From Wujia chipingensis (GTDB lineage: Bacteria; Bacillota; Clostridia; Lachnospirales; Lachnospiraceae), in assembly GCF_014337155.1 (NCBI RefSeq), contig NZ_CP060632.1:2797001-2861000 (forward strand): a DNA stretch of 64,000 bases, read 5' to 3'. Under the pieces are notes generated by a model. It was not told where the DNA came from, ran no database searches, and saw only the letters and a program-made list of their open reading frames with translations. The translations under genes were made by a program, and so were the position numbers. Below are positions 8,851 through 21,087 of the stretch, in pieces (within the stretch, counting starts at the first letter, position 1; the number at the start of each line of letters is the position of its first letter).

Positions 8851-9747
8851 ATGGTAAGTCAAAGCTTATTAAATAACACAAATGTACAGGTTACCTCTGC
8901 TCTTGGCGGCATGCAGGTACTGGAATATGTGCAGGATATGAGTGTCAGCCCATCTACCTCGAAACTGCAGTACTACATGTCCCGCATGAATGTGAACAAG
9001 CGTCAGCTTCTGCTTAATCTGAACGGAAATGGTTACACCGTTCAAGCCGGTGCCATGCAGTGGACGGCAGGTCAGATTCAGATGGAAAGCGGCGTCAAAG
9101 GTGTTGGCGGTTTCTTAAGTGGTATGGCTAAAGCCGCCGTTACCAAAGAGACGGTTGCCAAGCCTATCTACACCGGCTATGGTCAGGTTATGTTAGAGCC
9201 AACCTACCGTCACATCCTGCTCACGAATCTACAGGAATGGGGAGGCAGTGTTGTCCTAGATGACGGATTGTTCCTCGCCTGTGACAATACCGTTACACAG
9301 AAGGTTGTTGCAAGAAGTAACCTCTCTTCTGCTGTATTTGGCAGAGAAGGTCTGTTCAACTTAAGCTTGAATGGTACAGGTATCTGTGCTTTGGAAAGTA
9401 TCGTTCCAAGAAATGAGATTATCGAGGTTGTACTCGACAACGATATGATGAAGATCGATGGAAATATGGCAATTGCCTGGTCATCCTCTTTGGATTTTAC
9501 GGTTGAAAAATCTTCCAAATCTTTGGTTGGTTCTGCTGTATCCGGGGAAGGTCTGGTCAATGTATATCGTGGTTCCGGAAAAATCTGGCTTGCTCCGGTA
9601 TTGGAGACCGGCGGTTCCGCAGGTGTCAGCAGCCCGCAGAATGCAGGTGAGACAGCTTCGGAAGGAAAGACCGGTTCCGCAGCTGCCCGGAATGATACGA
9701 TGAGTAAGATTGAGAAGTTCGGGAAGTTTATGGATAAGTTTAGTTGA
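8851..9747 (+). CDS. AIM24 family (DUF124) protein, second of a tandem pair
   Basis: This is a paralogue of the preceding gene, 17 bases downstream. The AIM24 core is the same (GREGLFNLSLNGTG, SAVSGEGLVNVYRGSG), with a C-terminal extension of about 45 residues rich in Gly/Ser/Ala and a short charged end (IEKFGKFMDKF) that the first copy lacks. The duplication appears old, since nucleotide identity is clear but far from complete. No catalytic motif is visible. Confidence 0.85.
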   Translation: MVSQSLLNNTNVQVTSALGGMQVLEYVQDMSVSPSTSKLQYYMSRMNVNKRQLLLNLNGNGYTVQAGAMQWTAGQIQMESGVKGVGGFLSGMAKAAVTKETVAKPIYTGYGQVMLEPTYRHILLTNLQEWGGSVVLDDGLFLACDNTVTQKVVARSNLSSAVFGREGLFNLSLNGTGICALESIVPRNEIIEVVLDNDMMKIDGNMAIAWSSSLDFTVEKSSKSLVGSAVSGEGLVNVYRGSGKIWLAPVLETGGSAGVSSPQNAGETASEGKTGSAAARNDTMSKIEKFGKFMDKFS

Positions 9748-9770
9748 TGCTCAACGGACGAAAAATCAAA

Positions 9771-10016
9771 ACGCATCTGTATATTTAGAATAGAGTACAT
9801 GTAGATGCAATGTATTGAACCTAAGAATTACTAAATGTTCTTAACAAACATATTCTCAAAATACGCAACCGCAGCCAATTCGCCATCCATGGCTCAGTGG
9901 CTGCTTACCTGAACATCGTGTTCAGGTATTGCTTACAAGAAGAAAGAACATTAAGTAATTCTAAGGCTCAAACATATCGCATCTTACATGAAGCTCTATT
10001 CTAAATATAGATGCGT
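9771..10016. repeat. Covarying palindromic element, copy A (246 bp)
   Basis: This lies in the convergent gap 9748-10133 and has outer arms (9771-9842 and about 9949-10016) that pair over nearly their whole length. Inside are two more stems: 9871-9877 with 9898-9904, enclosing a loop around GCCATCCATGGC, and 9907-9915 with 9919-9927 closing a three-base loop. Its reverse complement matches copy B (19877-20124) in architecture and core sequence, while several stem pairs differ in a compensatory way. It could be a structured RNA, or a mobile/extragenic palindrome. The bases 10017-10133 hold nothing else I can name. Confidence 0.8.
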
Positions 10017-10133
10017 TTTTATCTTGTCATACGATACCTCATATCAGAATTATAAATCCGCAACTCTTATATTATCCCGTTCACATCGCAATTATCTGTG
10101 TAACATCTGCCTTTCATACTGGTCTTTTTTCTC

Positions 10134-11042
10134 CTACCTGCTGGCTACATATATGAGTTTATCGAGTATCTGCAGCAGTTCTGCGAGTTCTTTGCGGCAT
10201 TTCTCCCTGTATTCGTCCAAGCCATCGTTTACATTGATATCTTTCATTTCGAACAGGTCCTCATCATTGTATATTGCAGCAACGAGCTGATTTCCTGCGA
10301 ATTCCAGATAGGTATCTTTCGGAAGTTGCAGTATTCTGAGGATTGCATCCGGTGGCAATATGCTTCCTGCAAGCTGTTCGTCGGTTGCCAAAGTCGTAAA
10401 TCTCCGGTCAAAATCTGTATTTCCAAGCCGGATTGCTTCTGCCGGTTTCTTCCCGCCTTTCCGCTCAATGACATGGACGACACCGTCTATATTATGTGGA
10501 AGGACTATGGTCACAAATGGTCCCTGGAATCGCGTCACTGCAGAAGATGATCCCGGTCTGTCCGGATCCATGTTGTCGCTTCGCCACCTCAGGCAAAGAT
10601 CGCAGTACGTGATCTCTGCACCTCTGTAGATCGCATGGAAGTAATCAGAGCCGGTCACTTCATTATATTCCGGCAGGAGTCTGCAGTTTTTCAGGAAATC
10701 TTCATTTGTATGCCCGGTCGGCATATATTCCAGTACCTGCATCTGTTCTTCCAACACGCCCCACACGGCACACTGTCCAATCAGCTCCTTCATCTGTTTC
10801 TCTATATTTGCAGCAATTAACGCTATGGCAAATCCAATCATAATGGAAACAACCGCAATTCCAGTCAGCCGGTAGGTCCACGTCGAATCTTCCGCCCCGC
10901 AGAATGCAGGAATAAACGGTGCTGCCAGCATAGGCAGGAAAACCCAGCAAAGCTTTGTCAATATCTTGTACGTTCGTTGTTTGGATTTGAGCTTTACTTC
11001 CAATTCATTCCTGTTTTGACCTTCATCCGTTTTTTCGCTCAT
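10134..11042 (-). CDS. DUF3137-like two-TM membrane protein
   Basis: Two adjacent hydrophobic segments (about residues 30-48 and 58-80) follow a charged N-terminus. A 210-residue cytoplasmic domain then contains GSDYFHAIYRGAEITYCDLCL and ends with NQLVAAIYNDEDLFEM. The layout and the FHAxxxGxxI pattern resemble the DUF3137 family from memory (moderate confidence); function is unknown. The ATG at 11042 is used because GGAGGAAG lies just before it; a longer in-frame start at 11078 has no such site. It stands alone, facing the AIM24 genes across palindromic element A. Confidence 0.65.
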   Translation of the reverse strand: MSEKTDEGQNRNELEVKLKSKQRTYKILTKLCWVFLPMLAAPFIPAFCGAEDSTWTYRLTGIAVVSIMIGFAIALIAANIEKQMKELIGQCAVWGVLEEQMQVLEYMPTGHTNEDFLKNCRLLPEYNEVTGSDYFHAIYRGAEITYCDLCLRWRSDNMDPDRPGSSSAVTRFQGPFVTIVLPHNIDGVVHVIERKGGKKPAEAIRLGNTDFDRRFTTLATDEQLAGSILPPDAILRILQLPKDTYLEFAGNQLVAAIYNDEDLFEMKDINVNDGLDEYREKCRKELAELLQILDKLIYVASR

Positions 11043-11083
11043 ATCGTCTTCCTCCCATACTTGCAATGCTCCGCACACTTTAA

Positions 11084-11272
11084 TTGGAGTTTTTCTCTTG
11101 TTTCACTATTTTACCCCCAATCCGCTTGATTCTCAACCCTTTCCGATTGGAGCATCTCCCCTATTTCGCCACTCTTGCTCCTATTTTCCTGCCTCTCATA
11201 AATTTCCGGTTGGAGCATTTCTTCCTGTTTGAACATTTTTGCCCCAATCCGCCTGTCTCCTCAAAGTACAAA
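11084..11272. repeat. Three tandem 63-bp degenerate repeats
   Basis: TTGGAG recurs at 11084, 11147 and 11210, exactly 63 bases apart. Units 1 and 3 also share CCCCAATCCGC about 31-43 bases in, and units 1 and 2 share TTTCCG at their ends. The period is a multiple of three; the plus strand (LEH...FR pattern) and a minus frame (MLQ[P/S]E pattern) are both open through much of it, but neither has a ribosome site. This is either a remnant of a repetitive gene or a non-coding repeat. The rest of the 446-base gap holds the hairpin at 11341-11441. Confidence 0.6.
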
Positions 11273-11340
11273 GACGATATCAGAAGTGTATAAAGAAATC
11301 CTGTAGTAGCAATCATTCTTTTTATATGTGGATAAAATAA

Positions 11341-11441
11341 AAAACGCATCTGCGATATAGAAATCCTTGCGGTATATGATACGATTGCAGATTAGAAGTT
11401 GTTATATACTGCAAGGATTCTCTATATCCGATGCGTTTTTG
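11341..11441. terminator. Long hairpin at the end of the ATP synthase operon
   Basis: AAAAACGCATC (11341-11351) pairs with GATGCGTTTTT (11431-11441), and the stem continues inward through ATATAGA and ATCCTTGC against GCAAGGAT and TCTATAT. On the minus strand it lies 48 bases past the atpC stop and ends in a T-run, so it can terminate the operon. It is far longer than a normal terminator and is framed by a 12-bp outer inverted repeat (11308-11319 and 11461-11472). Confidence 0.6.
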
Positions 11442-11488
11442 TTTTTCTATATCCTCCATGAATGATTGCTATCCAAGGATTTTATAAA

Positions 11489-11890
11489 TTACACTTTCTT
11501 TGTCATCTCCAGACGAAGCATCGCACGCTTCAGTGCAAGTTCCGCCCGGTCGATATCCTGTGAGTTGTCATGGATGCGGCGTTCCGCGCGAATCTTTGCT
11601 TCCTCGGCACGATGAATGTCGATTTCATCCGGCCATTCGACCGACTCTGCCAGAATTGTGACAGAATCGCCCAGAATCTCCGCGAAACCGGAATGCAAAG
11701 CCGCTTCCTTGTCACCACCATCTTCCCGGATTTTCAGGACACCCGGTGCAACAACCACAGTCATAGGTATATGTTTTGGGTACAGTCCGATGATGCCCTC
11801 AATCGTATTAAACTCAAGGAAAGAAGCTTCCCCTTCGTAGAATACCCGTTCCGGTGCGATCACACGAACCATCATTTTATTTTCTGCCAT
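11489..11890 (-). CDS. atpC: ATP synthase F1 epsilon subunit
   Basis: 133 aa, normal for the family. An N-terminal beta-sandwich (VIAPERVFYEGEASFLEFNT) and a two-helix C-terminal hairpin (EEAKIRAERRIH..., LKRAMLRLEM) match epsilon. It forms the central stalk with gamma and regulates ATP hydrolysis. The ATG at 11890 has AGGTGG just upstream; an in-frame GTG three codons earlier does not. It is last in the operon, 20 bases after atpD. Confidence 0.96.
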   Translation of the reverse strand: MAENKMMVRVIAPERVFYEGEASFLEFNTIEGIIGLYPKHIPMTVVVAPGVLKIREDGGDKEAALHSGFAEILGDSVTILAESVEWPDEIDIHRAEEAKIRAERRIHDNSQDIDRAELALKRAMLRLEMTKKV

Positions 11891-11910
11891 GTATACCACC
11901 TAATTTATTT

Positions 11911-14183
<2,273 letters not shown>

Positions 14184-14210
14184 GAAAGATCAACCTCCTC
14201 GCTCTATTTA

Positions 14211-16257
<2,047 letters not shown>

Positions 16258-16273
<16 letters not shown>

Positions 16274-16815
16274 GTATCATCACCCATCTCTTTCAGCGTC
16301 TCATCAATCAGAGAAGCCTGTGTGCTCTCATCGAGAGAGGATGCAACGAACTTTCCTGCCATCGCGGTTGCTACGCCGATGATCTCCTGTTTCACCTCAT
16401 CCTTCACACGTTCTTTTTCAAGCTCGGCTTCGCTGTTTGCTCTGTCGATAATGCGTCCTGCCTCTTCCTTCGCCTCGGCAATGATGTTTTCCTCGTTCTT
16501 CACCGCACGTTTTCTTGCGGAAGAAAGGATCTCACCCGCTTCGCTGTTCGCATTTTTGATCTTCTCATCATACTCTGCACGAAGCTTCTCTGCCTCCGCG
16601 CGGTCTGTCGCCGCATGGGAAAGGTCATCCTTAATCTTGTTCTGTCTGTCCTCGAGCACCTTGCGCACCGGGTTGATCAGCACATAAGTCAGAAAGATGA
16701 AGAGCAGAAATACCGCAAGTCCCTGTATCAGAATATCGAACAGAAGCTGCGCATCCAGACCGAAGATACGGCCCGTCTCCTCTGACAGAAGCGCGATATT
16801 TGCAATTCCTGTCAT
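16258..16815 (-). CDS. atpF: ATP synthase Fo b subunit
   Basis: 185 aa. A single N-terminal membrane helix (about residues 25-45, GLAVFLLFIFLTYVLINPVR) is followed by a long charged coiled coil with many Ala/Glu/Lys heptads. This is the peripheral stalk that keeps F1 from rotating. It overlaps atpH by 16 bases. Confidence 0.97.
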
Positions 16816-16839
16816 ATTTTACTCCTCCTAATTTTGTTC

Positions 16840-17124
<285 letters not shown>

Positions 17125-17134
17125 TTAAATCTTA

Positions 17135-17878
17135 TTACCCTTCTACATTTCGCTTATTTGCAACAAATGTCATCGTCAGCATACAGAATACATACGCCTG
17201 GATCACACCTGAGAACAAATCGAAGTACACATGCAGTGCCGATGGAATACCAATCTTTACAAATATCGGCAGCATGCCATAGTAAAGTGCCATCATAACG
17301 GTTCCTGCCAGAATATTACCGAACAAACGCAGCGACAGTGATACCGGTGTGGCAAACTCACTGATCACGTTGATCGGGAAGAACAGGAATATCGGATCGA
17401 ACAGACTCTTGAATGCACCCCATTTCTGGTAACGAATGGATGCGTACTGTATCATGACAAATGATACAAGTGCGATACAGAGCGTCGTTCCGTAATCCGC
17501 GGTCGGCGGCCGAAGCATAAACAAGCCGGATATGTTCGAAAAAAGTACAAATATGAACAAGGTCCCGATGTAATTGATATAATGCTTACCAGCTTCTTTT
17601 CCCATCGTGCTGTTGACGAACTTGATCAGTGATTCGATGGCAAGCTCGACTCCAGTGGCGAATTTACTTGGGTTATCCCGCGTCTTCAGCACACTTCTTC
17701 TGGCACAGATTGCTAAGATCGCAATCACCAGCAGTACAATGAAGGTGCAGACATGGGTGGTGGTAATATATACCGTCGTGCCAAAGAAATGAATCGGATA
17801 CAGTTCGTGGATATAGAAATCTACATCTTCGGAGCTGTTACTGATTACTTGTATTCCAGTGGCAAACCCACTCCTCAT
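17135..17878 (-). CDS. atpB: ATP synthase Fo a subunit
   Basis: 247 aa, multi-pass. The conserved stator helix contains the essential arginine in PVSLSLRLFGNILAGTVMM, and the last helix ends GVIQAYVFCMLTMTFV. It forms the ion half-channels next to the c ring. The ATG at 17878 has GGAGGAAAAG upstream. It is 17 bases downstream of the atpI-like gene. Confidence 0.97.
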   Translation of the reverse strand: MRSGFATGIQVISNSSEDVDFYIHELYPIHFFGTTVYITTTHVCTFIVLLVIAILAICARRSVLKTRDNPSKFATGVELAIESLIKFVNSTMGKEAGKHYINYIGTLFIFVLFSNISGLFMLRPPTADYGTTLCIALVSFVMIQYASIRYQKWGAFKSLFDPIFLFFPINVISEFATPVSLSLRLFGNILAGTVMMALYYGMLPIFVKIGIPSALHVYFDLFSGVIQAYVFCMLTMTFVANKRNVEG

Positions 17879-17895
17879 ACGCTTTTCCTCCTTTT

Positions 17896-18315
17896 TTAAT
17901 TTTTGTCTTTATGTTCTTCCTCAGGTTCTTCAAGCCCAAGGCGAATCAACCATTTCCGCATCTGTGGTTGCAGATAGGCGCAGATCTTCGGTTCGATCAT
18001 GCCAAGTGCCACGCCTGCAAATGCTGTAATTCCAAGATATATAGAACCTACCAGCAAAGCAAGTGTCACAACCATACGCAGCAGACTGTTCACGATCACC
18101 TTTTTCTTCGCACCTGCCTCGCCCATATCGAGTGCCTGATCGAGCACATCATAGATATGATAAATGCGCAGTGCCCCGCCGAGATTGCCGACGAGCAGTG
18201 CAAGAGCAAAGATATAATATGGACGCATAAAAAATGCACCGATCGCCAGAAAGACGATCATACAGACAGCCATGCCGATATACATTTCCTTCAATATTCT
18301 GTGAACCTCTGCCAT
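17896..18315 (-). CDS. atpI: ATP synthase subunit I (AtpI-like)
   Basis: 139 aa with four hydrophobic segments and a charged C-terminal tail (GLEEPEEEHKDKN). The position directly before atpB, size and topology fit the ATP synthase I family, a non-essential assembly factor for the c ring. Sequence conservation in this family is low, so the call rests mainly on context. Confidence 0.85.
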   Translation of the reverse strand: MAEVHRILKEMYIGMAVCMIVFLAIGAFFMRPYYIFALALLVGNLGGALRIYHIYDVLDQALDMGEAGAKKKVIVNSLLRMVVTLALLVGSIYLGITAFAGVALGMIEPKICAYLQPQMRKWLIRLGLEEPEEEHKDKN

Positions 18316-18340
18316 GCTATGCCTGTCTTTTTGCCTCCAC

Positions 18341-18574
18341 TTACTTGTGTTTATTATCCGAATTATTCAGGAATTTCCGTATAAGAATATACACGGAGCG
18401 AAAACCCGCCAGCACACCGATCACGATAAACCATACCATAAAATCCTTCCCAAATATACGCTTTATCAGATATGCGATGCCCATGCTTATAAAGATCGTA
18501 ACCACCATCGTAAACCCAATCTGCGTGATGAGATACAGCATCTTTAAGACCTGGCTTCTTTCTTTGTTATTCAT
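18341..18574 (-). CDS. AtpZ/AtpI-type small membrane protein, first gene of the atp operon
   Basis: 77 aa with two hydrophobic helices joined by a basic loop (GIAYLIKRIFGKDF) and ending GFRSVYILIRKFL. This pattern fits the AtpZ family that precedes atpI in many Firmicutes and helps Fo assembly or Mg2+ handling. ATG 18574 is chosen because GGAAGGG lies just upstream. A strong promoter (18613-18641) sits in front of it. Confidence 0.8.
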   Translation of the reverse strand: MNNKERSQVLKMLYLITQIGFTMVVTIFISMGIAYLIKRIFGKDFMVWFIVIGVLAGFRSVYILIRKFLNNSDNKHK

Positions 18575-18612
18575 TAAAACCCTTCCAATACAATCAGATA
18601 TACACAAAGCTT

Positions 18613-18641
18613 ATTATATAAGATTTTTCCTTATTTTTCAA
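18613..18641 (-). promoter_or_regulatory. Sigma-A promoter of the atp operon
   Basis: On the minus strand: TTGAAA, 17 bases, TATAAT (perfect -10). The first start codon of the operon is about 39 bases beyond the -10. Confidence 0.8.
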
Positions 18642-18695
18642 TCATTTATACACCGAATTAAACAGTATTTCAGAATTGTATTTTTCGCGAAAAGG

Positions 18696-18730
18696 TTGTC
18701 ATTCCCTAACGATTGATGTAAAATAGCGGC
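18696..18730 (+). promoter_or_regulatory. Promoter of sua5 with the start codon at +1
   Basis: TTGTCA (18696-18701), 17 bases, TAAAAT (18719-18724), then only six bases before the ATG at 18731. The expected transcription start is the A of the start codon. No Shine-Dalgarno sequence exists in those six bases, so a leaderless mRNA is predicted. Confidence 0.7.
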
Positions 18731-19870
18731 ATGGAAACGAAACTATTAAATGGAAATAACAAAGAAGCAATTGCAGAGGCATCGAAAATCCTGCAGGACG
18801 GCGGCTTGGTCGCATTTCCGACCGAGACAGTCTATGGATTAGGTGCTGACGCATTAAATGCAGATGCAGCCGCAAAGATCTACGCTGCCAAGGGACGGCC
18901 AAGCGACAATCCGCTGATCGTCCACATCGCAGATACCGATGCGGTAGAGAAGCTGGCAGATCTCGAGACGATGAACCGGACACACCCGGACATGGTGAAG
19001 AAAGCGCACATGCTGATGGAAGCTTTCTGGCCTGGTCCACTGACGATCATCTTTCCGAAGCTCGCCATCGTTCCAGACGGAACGACCGGCGGACTGCCGA
19101 CCGTTGCGATCCGGATGCCATCCCACCCAATCGCACAGGAGCTGATCCGCACAAGCGGTGTCTCCATCGCAGCCCCATCTGCAAACACTTCCGGCAGGCC
19201 ATCACCGACGACCGCACAGCATGTATGGGAGGACATGGACGGCCGCATCGAGATGATATTAGATGGTGGTGCCGTCGGAATCGGAATTGAATCGACGATC
19301 GTCGATATGACAGGCACGATCCCAACGATTCTTCGACCGGGCTTTATCACGAAGACGATGCTCTCCGAGATCGTCGGCGACGTGACGATCGATCCAGCTA
19401 TTATCGAGCCGGACCCGAATCTTCGTCCGAAAGCACCCGGCATGAAATATACACACTATGCGCCACACGGAACACTCAGTATCGTGGAAGCTGTCGCAGA
19501 CGAATCGGCAAACCGGGCAAGTCTGCATTCCGGTGTCAAGGTCTCCTACAACGCGACCGAAGCGGAAACATTGCGCGTAGCGGAGAAAATCAAGGCACTT
19601 GTAAATGAAAAGGAAGCACAGGGCTACAAGGTTGCGATTCTCACAACCAAGGAGCATGCATCCTTATATAAGAACTATTCGCATGTACTGATCGTCGGCG
19701 AGGGTAGCAAGGGACAGACGATTTCCGCACGGCTTTATGCCGCCCTGCGTGAATGTGACAGCGAACAGATGGAATATATGTACAGCGAAGCATTTGACCA
19801 GAACGAACTCGGTGGTGCCATTATGAACCGGCTGCTGAAGGCAGCTGGTCACAGAGTCATTACCGTGTAA
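18731..19870 (+). CDS. ywlC: L-threonylcarbamoyladenylate synthase (Sua5/YwlC type)
   Basis: 379 aa: the YrdC/Sua5 catalytic domain (about 1-205, with FPTETVYGLGADA, KGRPSDNPLIVHI and APSANTSGRPSPTTAQ) plus the C-terminal Sua5 domain (about 240-375). It makes threonylcarbamoyl-AMP from threonine, bicarbonate and ATP, the first step of t6A synthesis on ANN-decoding tRNAs. The start at 18731 fits the family N-terminus and no ribosome site precedes it; the promoter places +1 at the ATG. A palindromic element follows 6 bases after the stop. Confidence 0.95.
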   Translation: METKLLNGNNKEAIAEASKILQDGGLVAFPTETVYGLGADALNADAAAKIYAAKGRPSDNPLIVHIADTDAVEKLADLETMNRTHPDMVKKAHMLMEAFWPGPLTIIFPKLAIVPDGTTGGLPTVAIRMPSHPIAQELIRTSGVSIAAPSANTSGRPSPTTAQHVWEDMDGRIEMILDGGAVGIGIESTIVDMTGTIPTILRPGFITKTMLSEIVGDVTIDPAIIEPDPNLRPKAPGMKYTHYAPHGTLSIVEAVADESANRASLHSGVKVSYNATEAETLRVAEKIKALVNEKEAQGYKVAILTTKEHASLYKNYSHVLIVGEGSKGQTISARLYAALRECDSEQMEYMYSEAFDQNELGGAIMNRLLKAAGHRVITV

Positions 19871-19876
19871 ATATTC

Positions 19877-20124
19877 TATATCCACATATGGTTTTATATA
19901 GATTCATCTATATATACGATATGTTTGAGCCTTAGAAGTTCTTAATGTTCTATTCCATTACAGCCATGTTTGAACACGATGTTCAAACAAACCGCCACTG
20001 AGCCATGGATGGCGAATTGGCGGTGGTGGCGTACAGATATATTATGTAAATTAGAACATTTAGAACTTCTTAGGTTCAATACATTGTATATAGGATGAAC
20101 TATATAAAACTATATGTGATATAT
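19877..20124. repeat. Covarying palindromic element, copy B (248 bp)
   Basis: It lies between ywlC and rpiB, filling almost the whole gap. The outer arms pair from TATATCCACATAT to ATATGTGATATA. Inner stems are 19967-19976 with 19980-19989 (10 bp, three-base loop) and 19991-19997 with 20018-20024, enclosing GCCATGGATGGC. It has the same order of elements as the reverse complement of copy A, with an identical 20-base terminal loop and a shared GTTTGAGCC...GGTTCAA base. Its right end is only 43 bases before rpiB, so it would lie in that gene's 5' region if transcribed through. Confidence 0.8.
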
Positions 20125-20167
20125 AATAATTACAATGTTGACATTTAATTACAGGAGGATTTAAGAT

Positions 20168-20596
20168 ATGACAATCGCAATTGGAAGTGACCACGGCGGA
20201 TATGAACTCAAGCTGGAGGTTATCAAGCATTTGAAGGATCGCGGATTTGAAGTGACAGATTACGGCTGTGACAGCACAGCATCCTGCGACTACCCAATCT
20301 ATGGAAAGGCTGTTGCAGAGGCAATCGCCGCCGGCAAGCAGGATCTGGGTATTCTCATCTGCGGTACCGGTATCGGTATGAGCATGGTTGCAAATAAGGT
20401 CGAAGGTGTCCGCGCCGCACTCTGCAGTGACTGTTTCTCTGCACAGGCAACCCGCGAGCACAACAACGCCAATGTACTCTGCATGGGCGCACGTACAATC
20501 GGACCTGGTCTTGCACTTATGATCGTGGACAAATTCGTGGATACACCATTTTCTAACGACGAGAGACATGTGAGAAGAATCAAGATGTTCTCATAG
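20168..20596 (+). CDS. rpiB: Ribose-5-phosphate isomerase B
   Basis: 142 aa, near the usual 145-150. The N-terminus IAIGSDHGGYELK carries the phosphate-binding region, CGTGIGMSMVANKVEGVRAA is the conserved RpiB/LacAB loop, and ARTIGPGLA is typical of the end. It interconverts ribulose-5-P and ribose-5-P in the pentose phosphate pathway. ACAGGAGGA is the ribosome site. A related sugar-phosphate isomerase (LacA/B) is a less likely alternative. Confidence 0.92.
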   Translation: MTIAIGSDHGGYELKLEVIKHLKDRGFEVTDYGCDSTASCDYPIYGKAVAEAIAAGKQDLGILICGTGIGMSMVANKVEGVRAALCSDCFSAQATREHNNANVLCMGARTIGPGLALMIVDKFVDTPFSNDERHVRRIKMFS

Positions 20597-20682
20597 ACCT
20601 GATCAAATCACGTTACACCGTTGTAATCCACGAACCTGTGGTCGTTGAATCGCGGGCAATTCAGGAATAAGGCAGGACGAAT

Positions 20683-21012
20683 ATGCAGACGATTATTACA
20701 AACCTCAAACGAGCCTCTGTAGAAATCATCCTTCTCTCGCTGTTATGCGAGGAACCGATGTACGGCTACCAGTTGGCACAGGAAATTAAAAAGCGCAGCA
20801 ATGGACAGTTCTCCCTTATGGAAGCGTCTATGTATCCCGTACTCGGACGGTTGAAGGAGCAGGGCGATGTTACGATGGAAACGGTACAGAAAACGCCGAA
20901 GTCCAAGCGTGTCTATTATCATATTACCGAGATGGGGCGCAACCATCTGGCGCAGATGAAGCAGATCTTTGCAGATACTGTCGGAATCATCAATACGATC
21001 ATTCAGGCATAA
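20683..21012 (+). CDS. PadR-family transcriptional regulator
   Basis: 109 aa with the PadR winged helix: LLSLLCEEPMYGYQLAQEIK, SMYPVLGRLKEQGDV, then SKRVYYHITEMGR. Family members are usually repressors of membrane or efflux genes and often autoregulate. No obvious partner follows; the next gene is on the other strand beyond a terminator. A second PadR gene at 57749-58078 has a clear partner. Confidence 0.9.
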   Translation: MQTIITNLKRASVEIILLSLLCEEPMYGYQLAQEIKKRSNGQFSLMEASMYPVLGRLKEQGDVTMETVQKTPKSKRVYYHITEMGRNHLAQMKQIFADTVGIINTIIQA

Positions 21013-21043
21013 TGTATTATGTATTATACAGACGATCGCACAG

Positions 21044-21078
21044 AAAAAGCGGGTATGCATTTGGCATACTCGCTTTTT
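21044..21078. terminator. Bidirectional terminator between padR and the zinc-ribbon gene
   Basis: AAAAAGCGGGTATGC (21044-21058) pairs with GCATACTCGCTTTTT (21064-21078) around five bases, with a T-run on each strand. It serves two converging genes. Confidence 0.85.
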
Positions 21079-21087
21079 TATCTTTTC

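Noticed and set aside
9771..10016. Ordinary bidirectional terminator between converging genes
   Set aside because: At 246 bp with three ordered stems and a related copy 10 kb away, it is much more than a terminator, though its tips could still stop transcription.
11084..11349. Plus- and minus-strand ORFs in the 63-bp repeat region as genes
   Set aside because: Both frames are open only because of the repeat, neither has a ribosome site, and the encoded peptides have no recognisable domain.
20597..20670. Open frame past the rpiB stop that reads as a plausible peptide end
   Set aside because: It has no start codon with a ribosome site, and rpiB is already full length without it.
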